Positions 57,856-64,000 of a stretch of 64,000 nt of DNA are shown here, piece after piece. The stretch spans positions 13,750,001 through 13,814,000 of the forward strand of contig NC_134152.1 of assembly GCF_033958435.1 (NCBI RefSeq). The letters are read 5' to 3'. A model generated the notes under the pieces. That model did no database searches. It saw nothing but the letters and a program-made list of their open reading frames with translations, and was not told the DNA's origin. Position 1 is the first letter of the stretch. Each line of letters begins with the position of its first letter. The translations under genes and the position numbers were made by a program. The DNA is from Carettochelys insculpta (lineage: Eukaryota > Chordata > Testudines > Carettochelyidae).

Positions 57856-59797
57856 CATACAGATCCAGGGCTGCGCCATCACCACCATTGCACAAGATCA
57901 TCCGAAACGACTTTTTCACCATCGCCTCCGACCATTCTACGACCAGTGGCAAAGGATCACCACAGACAAATGGGTGCTGGAGATCATAGCCACGGGGTAC
58001 GCCATCCCCTTCCAGTCGCTCCCACCGCCGCGACCCCCGCCCAAGCCCCACCCCCAGGAGGCCTCCCATGTAGCCAGGCTCAGGCAGGAGGTGGCCCACC
58101 TAGAGTTCATAGGGGCGGTGGAAAAGGTGCCGGAGCAACTGCAAGGGAAAGGGTTCTACTCTCGGTATTTCCTGACGGAGAAAAAGACAGGAGGCTGGAG
58201 GCCCATCTTAGACCTTCGTGGCCTCAACAGGTATCTGCGCAAGCAACGTTTTCGGATGATCACTATTGCCTCCATCCTTACAGCACTGGACGATGGAGAC
58301 TGGTTCGCAGCCCTCGATCTACAAGACGCGTACTTCCACATAACCATTCATCCGGCTCACCGACGTTTTCTCCGGTTCATGGTGGGCAACGAACACTTCC
58401 AATACAAGGTCCTACCGTTTGGCCTTTCCTCGGCCCCCAGAGTCTTCACCAAGACCTTGGCAGTGGTGTCAGCCTACCTGCACAGACAGGGGGTGTTTAT
58501 TTTCCCGTATCTGGACGACTGCCTGCTCAAAGGGACCTCGAAAAGGGAGGTTCTCCGCATGATACGCGTCACAGCAAACACGTTCTCCGCACTTGGCCTG
58601 GTTATCAATCTGGCAAAATCAAAGATAGACCCCTCACAGGACATAGAGTTCATAGGGGCTCGCATAAACTCGGTCTCGGCGAGAGTATACCTACCAGAGG
58701 CTCGCTTTCGAGCCATCGGTTCCCTCGTGCAGGTCATCACCTTCAGCCCTACGGTGCCGGTCTTGACGTGCTTGCAGCTGCTGGGCCACATGGCAGCGGC
58801 TACGTTTGTGGTACAGAACGCCAGGTTGCACATGCGCAGCATGCAACATTGGCTGGCAAGTGTATACAAGCCAGCAGTACACACCGTTCACAGGGTGGTG
58901 TCGCCCCCACCTGGGGTGCGCGAATCCCTGCAATGGTGGGTAAACCCCGGGAACTTGCTAACAGGGGTACCCTTCCATCAGCCACAAATATCGGTTTTCC
59001 TCACTACGGATGCCTCCCTCATAGGGTGGGGAGCGCTCATGGGCGAAGAGGTGGCTCAAGGTCTGTGGTCACCCACAGAACAGTCTCTGCATATCAATGT
59101 TTTAGAGCTCAGAGCAGTGTTCAACGCCTGCAAACACTTTCGAGACCGTATACAAGGCAAAGTCGTCGGGATCAGTACAGACAATACCTCCACCATGTTT
59201 TACATAAACAGGCAAGGAGGAGCTCGATCCCGTACCTTATGCGCGGAAGCAATCCGCCTATGGAACTGGTGCATCGCCCACGATATAATCCTGAGAGCCT
59301 CCTACTTGCCGGGCACGCACAACGTGAAGGCAGACCAGTTGAGCAGACGTTTTGCGCTCACCCACGAGTGGCAGATCCGTCCCGATCTACTACGGCCGAT
59401 TTTCCACGCATGGGGGTTTCCCCAAATAGATCTGTTTGCCACTCAGCACAACAAACAGTGCCCACGAGTCTCCTCCAGAGCAGGGCTGGGCCGGGGGTCC
59501 CTGGGGGATGTGTTCGCGATCCTGTGGGGAGGCCCCCTGCTTTATGCGTTTCCCCCCGCAGTGCTGATCCACAAGGTTCTGCAAAAAGCCAGGAGAGACA
59601 AGGCTCGGATGATCCTGATAGTCCCAACGTGGGATCGCCAACCATGGTTCCCCCTACTCCTGCGCCTGTCGGACCGCCCACCGATGCCTCTTCCGATGGC
59701 GCCGGATCTGCTCACGCAAGCCCAGGGGTCCATAGTGCATCCGCACCCCCAAAGCCTGCAACTGCAAGTGTGGCTAATCCATGGCTCAGCTCCCTAG
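57593..59797 (+). CDS. DIRS reverse transcriptase, RNase H and methyltransferase-like protein (ORF2)
   Basis: An open frame of 734 codons. The first 260 bases overlap gag in another frame, so translation may start by frameshifting from ORF1 or near residue 90. Reverse transcriptase: ILDLRGLNRYL, ALDLQDAYFHI, LPFGLSSAPRVFT and YLDD (58508-58519). RNase H: aspartate in TTDAS (59009), glutamate in ELRA (59105), aspartate in STDN (59180) and aspartate in KADQLSR (59333), the complete active-site set. The C-terminal DLFATQ and LLYAFPP segments match the methyltransferase-like domain usual in DIRS1-type elements. It copies element RNA into DNA. All motifs are intact. Confidence 0.85.
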   Translation: MLNQLTRSFIPVKIQEPHSGPWGFTPLHTQRKGTTHSKGGTNTSNSAPSITGVTSKGGISSTSSTEPPGDAHNRAVRPRGGAKGHKFDIQIQGCAITTIAQDHPKRLFHHRLRPFYDQWQRITTDKWVLEIIATGYAIPFQSLPPPRPPPKPHPQEASHVARLRQEVAHLEFIGAVEKVPEQLQGKGFYSRYFLTEKKTGGWRPILDLRGLNRYLRKQRFRMITIASILTALDDGDWFAALDLQDAYFHITIHPAHRRFLRFMVGNEHFQYKVLPFGLSSAPRVFTKTLAVVSAYLHRQGVFIFPYLDDCLLKGTSKREVLRMIRVTANTFSALGLVINLAKSKIDPSQDIEFIGARINSVSARVYLPEARFRAIGSLVQVITFSPTVPVLTCLQLLGHMAAATFVVQNARLHMRSMQHWLASVYKPAVHTVHRVVSPPPGVRESLQWWVNPGNLLTGVPFHQPQISVFLTTDASLIGWGALMGEEVAQGLWSPTEQSLHINVLELRAVFNACKHFRDRIQGKVVGISTDNTSTMFYINRQGGARSRTLCAEAIRLWNWCIAHDIILRASYLPGTHNVKADQLSRRFALTHEWQIRPDLLRPIFHAWGFPQIDLFATQHNKQCPRVSSRAGLGRGSLGDVFAILWGGPLLYAFPPAVLIHKVLQKARRDKARMILIVPTWDRQPWFPLLLRLSDRPPMPLPMAPDLLTQAQGSIVHPHPQSLQLQVWLIHGSAP

Positions 59798-60825
59798 AGA
59801 GCACATGCACAGTGGAAGTACAGCAAGTCCTAGAAAGTAGCAGGAGGACTTCCACTAGGAAAACCTACAAACAAAAATGGACTCGCTTCAGGGCTTGGTG
59901 TTCTACCAAGCAGCTGGCCCCCCTTTCGGTGCCTATACCTACAATTCTAGAGTATTTACTGGACCTCAAGAGAGCAGGACTCTCGCTATCCTCGTTAAAG
60001 GTCCACCTTGCCGCCATCTCAGCGTTCAGACATGAGGAGGGAGGGCACACGGTGTTCGCCCACCCTATGGTTACCAGGTTCCTCAAAGGGTTGGTAAACC
60101 TATACCCCCCTCGGAAACCGATTCCATCTTCGTGGAGCTTGGACCTGGTGCTTACCACACTCATGGGACCACCGTTCGAGCCCTTGGCCACGCTTCCCCT
60201 TCGCCTCCTTACAGTAAAGACGACCTTTCTTCTTGCAATTACGTCAGCCCGTCGGGTGAGCGAGCTTGCGGCAGTCATGGCAACGCCACCCTGCACTGTC
60301 TTTTCCAAGGAGGCGGTAACCATACGGCTGCATCCAGCCTTTGTTCGCAAAGTTTCTTCCGAGTTTCACATCAATGAACCTATTGTTCTACCCTCGTTCT
60401 ATCCAAAGCCTCATAACTCCAGCGAAGAGGCGCGCCTACACCTCCTGGATGTGAGGAGGGCGCTAGCCTTCTACGTAGACAGGACCAAGTCCTTCCGAAA
60501 AACGGATAGACTCCTGGTCTCCCTCGCTCCCAAATCTAAAGGAGAAGGTCTCTCATCGCAGAGAATCTCAAAGCACATTGTATCCTGCATAAAAATGTGC
60601 TACGAGCTCAGAAAGACTCCTTTGTCGGCCACTCCCAGGGCTCATTCCACCAGGGCGGTGGCAGCATCAACAGCCTTTTTCAAGGGCGTTGCATTGAAAG
60701 ACATTTGCAGAGCGGCGACCTGGTCATCCTACGACACGTTCGCCAAACATTACGCCCTTCACAGGGTATTCCAAGAGGATACCCGTCTCTCTGCAGCGGT
60801 CCTCTCGGGGACCAGCTGCACATAA
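57946..60825 (+). CDS. DIRS tyrosine recombinase (ORF3)
   Basis: An open frame of 959 codons; only the last 350, from about 59773, carry recognised sequence. This is a tyrosine recombinase: helical DNA-binding part (TSTRKTYKQKWTRFRAWC, SLSSLKVHLAAISAFRHE), arginine I in TSARRVSEL (60250-60255), HSTR at 60643-60654 with the conserved histidine and arginine, the tryptophan in ATWSS (60721) and the nucleophile tyrosine in FAKHY (60751-60753). It integrates the circular DNA copy without making target duplications. Codons 1-609 overlap ORF2 in a different frame; whether they are translated is unknown and the true start may be much nearer 59700. Confidence 0.85.
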   Translation: MAKDHHRQMGAGDHSHGVRHPLPVAPTAATPAQAPPPGGLPCSQAQAGGGPPRVHRGGGKGAGATARERVLLSVFPDGEKDRRLEAHLRPSWPQQVSAQATFSDDHYCLHPYSTGRWRLVRSPRSTRRVLPHNHSSGSPTFSPVHGGQRTLPIQGPTVWPFLGPQSLHQDLGSGVSLPAQTGGVYFPVSGRLPAQRDLEKGGSPHDTRHSKHVLRTWPGYQSGKIKDRPLTGHRVHRGSHKLGLGESIPTRGSLSSHRFPRAGHHLQPYGAGLDVLAAAGPHGSGYVCGTERQVAHAQHATLAGKCIQASSTHRSQGGVAPTWGARIPAMVGKPRELANRGTLPSATNIGFPHYGCLPHRVGSAHGRRGGSRSVVTHRTVSAYQCFRAQSSVQRLQTLSRPYTRQSRRDQYRQYLHHVLHKQARRSSIPYLMRGSNPPMELVHRPRYNPESLLLAGHAQREGRPVEQTFCAHPRVADPSRSTTADFPRMGVSPNRSVCHSAQQTVPTSLLQSRAGPGVPGGCVRDPVGRPPALCVSPRSADPQGSAKSQERQGSDDPDSPNVGSPTMVPPTPAPVGPPTDASSDGAGSAHASPGVHSASAPPKPATASVANPWLSSLESTCTVEVQQVLESSRRTSTRKTYKQKWTRFRAWCSTKQLAPLSVPIPTILEYLLDLKRAGLSLSSLKVHLAAISAFRHEEGGHTVFAHPMVTRFLKGLVNLYPPRKPIPSSWSLDLVLTTLMGPPFEPLATLPLRLLTVKTTFLLAITSARRVSELAAVMATPPCTVFSKEAVTIRLHPAFVRKVSSEFHINEPIVLPSFYPKPHNSSEEARLHLLDVRRALAFYVDRTKSFRKTDRLLVSLAPKSKGEGLSSQRISKHIVSCIKMCYELRKTPLSATPRAHSTRAVAASTAFFKGVALKDICRAATWSSYDTFAKHYALHRVFQEDTRLSAAVLSGTSCT

Positions 60826-60868
60826 TCCGATTACCCACCACCTATCTGGGTTACTGCTGGGTAGTCAC

Positions 60869-61230
60869 CTATGGTGGAGCACCCACGGGGACACTCGAAG
60901 AAGAAAGAGAAGTTACGCACCGTAGTAACGGTGGTTCTTCAAGATGTGTCCCCGTGGGTGCTCCACTTCCCGCCCATCCTCCCCGCTTCGGATCTCTGTT
61001 AGTGTTTTGCAGGGGCAACCGAGGCGGTTGGTCGAGGAACTGGTGGGGACCGGATCGCGCACATGGCCAGGAGCGCGCCAGGGAGCGGCGCGCGCCGGCG
61101 CATGCGCGGTCCGGCAGAAACTGCTTGGAAGATCCGATCTGCGGCGCCGGCCAAGCCGTCACCTATGGTGGAGCACCCACAGGGACACATCTCGAAGAAC
61201 CACCGTTACTACGGTGAGTAACTTCTCTTT
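60869..61230. repeat. DIRS copy B right end: inverted terminal repeat and hairpin
   Basis: 60872-60966 is a self-complementary block: TATGGTGGAGCACCCACGGG and GTGTCCCCGTGGGTGCTCCA face each other around GTTACGCACCGTAGTAAC. 61022-61210 is the inverse of the left terminus. The element ends GTGAGTAACTTCTCTTT at 61230, where copy A resumes with TATATAACAATCC. Confidence 0.8.
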
Positions 61231-62466
61231 TATATAACAATCCAGCCGGCACACAGACGCTTCCTCCGCTTCACGGTCGGCCAGGAGCGCTTCCAGCACA
61301 GGGTTCTTCCGTTTGGCCTCTCCTCGGCCCCCACAGTCTTTAGCAAAACCCTGGCAGTGGTGTCAGCCGACCTGCACAGACAGGGGGTGTTTATTTTTCC
61401 CATATCTGAGCGACTGCCTGCTAAAAGGGACCTCGAAGGCAGAGGTCTCACGCATGATACACGTCACAGTGGACACATTTCTTCGCTGGGCCTAGTCATC
61501 AACCTCGCAAAGTCAAACTCCGAACCCACACAACATATAGAGTTCATAGGGCACTCATAAACTCTATCACAGCAAGGGTGTACCTACCCGACGCCCACTT
61601 CCGCGCAATCAGTTCGCTGGTGCAAGTCATTACGTACAGCCCCACGGTGCCGGTCTTAACGTGCCTACAGCTGCTGGGCCACATGGCGGCAGCAACGTTT
61701 GTGGTACAGAATGCCAGGTTGCACATGTCAAGCCTGTAGCACTGGCTGGCAAGCGTTTACAAACCGGCATCCCACACTGTCCACAGGGTGGTGTCGCCCA
61801 CAACAGAGGTGCGCAGATCCCTGGCGTGGTGGGAAAACCCTGAGAATCTGCTAGTGGGGGTGCATTTTCCCCAACCACAAATTTCTATTTTTCTTACTAT
61901 GGACGCCTCCCACATGGGATGGGGAGCGCACATCGGCGACAAGGTAACGCAAGGGCTATGGTCCCCTGCGGAACAGACACTGCACATATCCATACTGGAG
62001 CTCAGAGCAGTGTTCAATGCCTGCAAACATTTTCGAGATTACCTACATGGCAAAGTAGTCAGGATTCAATACTGCCAATACCTCCACTATGTTTCTACAT
62101 CAATCGACAAGGGGGAGCACGATCCCGTGCCCTATGTGCGGAAGCACTCCGATTGTGGAATCGGTGCATCGCCAACAACATAACGTTGAAAGCCTCGTAC
62201 TTGCCGGGCGCTCACGACATGAATGCAGATCAGCTGAGCAGGCGCTTCGCAATCACGCACGAATGACAGATCCGCTCCGATCTGCTACAGAGCATTTTTC
62301 ATACATGGGGGTTTTCCCCAGATCGATCTGTTTGCCATCCAGTACAACCAAAAAAAAAAAAGTCCCCAGTACTGCTACAGGGCAGGAGTGGGGCGGGGGT
62401 CCCTGGGGGACGCATTCATGTTTTCATGGAAGGGCTCCCTACTTTACGCGTTTCCCCTGCAAGGTC
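61231..62466 (+). pseudogene. DIRS copy A reverse transcriptase and RNase H, second part
   Basis: Continues the reverse transcriptase interrupted at 55150: ITIQPAHRRFLRFTVG.., LPFGLSSAPTVF, then RNase H with TMDAS and ELRAVFNACKHF, and LSRRFAITHE. Stops and shifts occur throughout (for example near 61408, where the YLDD region reads PISERL in one frame, and at 61555), so this copy is inactive. The methyltransferase-like part ends at about 62460 and the recombinase is missing. Confidence 0.8.
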
Positions 62467-62479
62467 TTGCACAAAGCCA

Positions 62480-62524
62480 TAAGAACATAAGAACATAAGA
62501 ATGGCCATACTGGGTCAGACCAAA
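62480..62524 (+). repeat. Short fragment of an abundant turtle interspersed repeat
   Basis: AAGAACATAAGAACATAAGA and ATGGCCATACTGGGTCAGAC look like the end of a repeat common in turtle and crocodilian genomes, here recognised from memory. It sits exactly where copy A lost its recombinase gene. Confidence 0.5.
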
Positions 62525-62917
62525 CCGATTACCCACCTCCTATCTTGGGTTGCTGCTGGGTAGTCACGTATCGTGGAGCACCCATGGGGACACTCGAGGA
62601 AGAAAGAGAAGTTACTCACCTGTAGTAACGATGGTTCTTTGAGATGTGTCCCCGTGGGTGCTCCACCACCTGCCCATCCTCCCTGCTTCGGATCTCTGTT
62701 TAGTATTTTTAAGGAGCTTCCGAGGCGGTTGGTCAAGGAACTGGCAGGGACCGGATCGCGCACGTGGCCGGGAGCACGCAAGGGAGCGGCGCAGTCCGGC
62801 AGAAACTGCTGGAAAGATCCGACCTGCGGCGCCGGGGCGAGCCCGACACCTATCATGGAGCACCCACGGGGACACATCTCGAAGAACCATCGTTACTACG
62901 GCGAGTAACTTCTCTTT
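62525..62917. repeat. DIRS copy A right terminus
   Basis: Matches the right end of copy B (ATTACCCACC...TGGGTAGTCAC, then GTGGAGCACCCA...GGGGACACTCGAGGAAG) and the inverted left terminus, ending GAGTAACTTCTCTTT at about 62917. Confidence 0.8.
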
Positions 62918-63055
62918 ATCATTGCAAACAAACACTTGATTTTCAGCAGATTGGGTGAACTACAAGAGAAAGGGAATGACAAAACACGAAATGCTGCATT
63001 TTACAAATTAGATTTATAATTGACAGAACATAGGTGAAGCAGTTTAATTTATAAA
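62918..63055. other. No gene seen
   Basis: Short AT-rich stretch between elements. Confidence 0.4.
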
Positions 63056-64000
63056 CTAGGGCTGTCAGTCATGCTTAAGTAGTGTGATTATCTCAATCAT
63101 GATTAAAATATTAATCATGAAAATACTAATCACAATTAGTTGCACTGTTAAATAGAATATCAACTGAAATGTATTAAATATTGATGTTATGCATTTTCAG
63201 TATTTCAAATTCAATAAAGTGTACAGTGCTTGCTTTATATTATTGTTTTGATTACAAATAGATGCACTGTAAGAATGGTAAAAAAGTAATTTTCAGTTCA
63301 CCTCACAAGTATTAAAGTGCAAAGTGTTTACCATGAAAGTGTAAATTACAAATGCAGATGTCTTTTTTTGTTACATAAGTGCACTCAAAACAAAATGTAA
63401 AAGTCCAGTCCTACAAGTCGAATTATTCCTACTTTTTGTCTTGCCAGTCTCAAAGACAAAATATGCATTTTATGGGAGAGATTGCTGCCTGCTGCTTATT
63501 TACAGTGTCACCAGAAAATGAGAACAGGTGTTTGTGTGGCACCTGTGTAGCCAACACTGCAAGGTGTTTTCAGCCATATGTGTTAAACATTCATACGACC
63601 CTTCATGCTTTGAACATCATACCAAAGGACATGCTTCCATGCTGATAATGCTCTTTTAAAAACCCACACTAAAAACCCATGCATTAATTAAATTTGTGAC
63701 TGATCTCAAGGGAGAATTGTCAATCTCCTGCAGTGTATTTGCCTGCATTCTGCCATATATTTCATTTTATATTAGTCTTGAATGATGAAACAGCACATGT
63801 TCTTTTTAAGACTGCTTTCCCAGCAGATTTGACAAAATAAAAAGAAGGAACCAGTGTGAGATTTCTAAAGATAACTTCAGCACTTGACCAAGAATCTGAA
63901 GTACCATCCAAAAACATAAGAGGGAAGTGATGTGGAGAATGCTTTTGGAAGACTTGAAAGAGCAACACTGATTCAAAAACTGCGGAACCAAAACCACCAA
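63056..64000. mobile_element. hAT-type transposase repeat, rearranged, running off the window
   Basis: GGGCTGTCAGTCATGC, AATCACAATTAGTTGCACTG, TACAGTGCTTGCTTTATATT and TGATTACAAATAGATGCACTG correspond, as I recall it, to a common amniote hAT repeat. 63790-63960 matches another part of the same repeat in the opposite orientation, so the copy is internally inverted. Minus- and plus-strand open frames are short; no intact transposase. Confidence 0.5.

Larger units (their letters stand above)
55151..61230 (+). mobile_element. Inner DIRS-like retrotransposon (copy B), nearly complete
   Basis: A 6.1 kb element inserted in copy A between the codons for the DAYF and TIQPAH residues. Order: left inverted terminal repeat (55151-55345), gag-like ORF1 (55640-57855, one frameshift and one stop), reverse transcriptase/RNase H/methyltransferase-like ORF2 (57593-59797), tyrosine recombinase ORF3 (57946-60825), and a right end with inverted repeat blocks (60869-61230). 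Tyrosine recombinase in place of integrase, inverted termini and no target duplication identify the DIRS class. Two of three genes are open, so it inserted fairly recently. Confidence 0.9.
52494..62917 (+). mobile_element. Outer DIRS-like retrotransposon (copy A), split by copy B
   Basis: Tyrosine-recombinase retrotransposon present as 52494-55150 and 61231-62917. The left terminus (52494-52720) is the inverse of the right terminus (about 62640-62890). Between are decayed gag (52978-53928 onwards), reverse transcriptase and RNase H. The recombinase region is deleted and replaced by a 45-base piece of another repeat at 62480-62524. No target duplication flanks it, as expected for DIRS. Confidence 0.85.

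Noticed and set aside
1..64000. CRISPR arrays, bacterial operons, rRNA or tRNA genes
   Set aside because: No regular spacer arrays, no prokaryotic gene layout and no cloverleaf structures; the window is vertebrate intronic DNA.

Overview
This 64 kb window is vertebrate nuclear DNA, most likely from a turtle. The evidence is the mix of repeats: CR1 LINEs with their ATTCTATG-type tails, many Penelope-like tails, many hAT MITEs, retroviral LTRs and a DIRS-type tyrosine-recombinase retrotransposon, with no L1, Alu or other mammalian signature. The turtle call is inference; no marker in the window proves the species.

One host gene runs through it on the + strand. A large coding exon (42487-43379) and a second exon (50967-51097) join in frame and match, from memory, the N-terminal part of ATF7IP2 (MCAF2), a partner of the H3K9 methyltransferase SETDB1. 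Its residues 14-17 read ARKT with lysine at position 16, the histone-H3-like mimic known from ATF7IP. A CpG island with two good splice donors and one good acceptor (about 4815-5860) is the likely promoter and 5' UTR. Nearly everything between is intron filled with transposons, and the rest of the gene lies beyond 64000.

Layout: 96-2573, an LTR split by a CR1 copy; 2579-4340, a retroviral env remnant with its 3' LTR; 4718-5860, a Penelope tail then the CpG island; 6054-10485, hAT elements with nested Penelope tails and a minisatellite; 11230-14639, a hAT fragment, a reversed CR1 and a 1.8 kb solo LTR; 17097-18305, a Penelope GIY-YIG remnant; 19839-25160, a foldback MITE followed by a defective provirus primed by tRNA-Ser; 26285-30567, hAT and Tigger-like elements, one carrying a copy of what looks like the first exon of PDE8B; 31297-36922, two reversed CR1 copies, a hAT element and a second copy of the first LTR; 37200-44570, mostly intron with MITEs and ATF7IP2 exon A; 44636-47400, a Penelope element; 50967-51097, exon B; 52494-62917, one DIRS element nested in another; 63056-64000, a hAT-like element.

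The most notable items are the Tigger-like element that captured a PDE8B exon, the DIRS-in-DIRS nest whose inner copy keeps open reverse transcriptase and tyrosine recombinase frames overlapping by about 1.85 kb, the tRNA-Ser provirus, the hammerhead-ribozyme-like cores in Penelope tails, and the ARKT mimic in ATF7IP2. All family names come from recognising sequence by eye; no database search was run.
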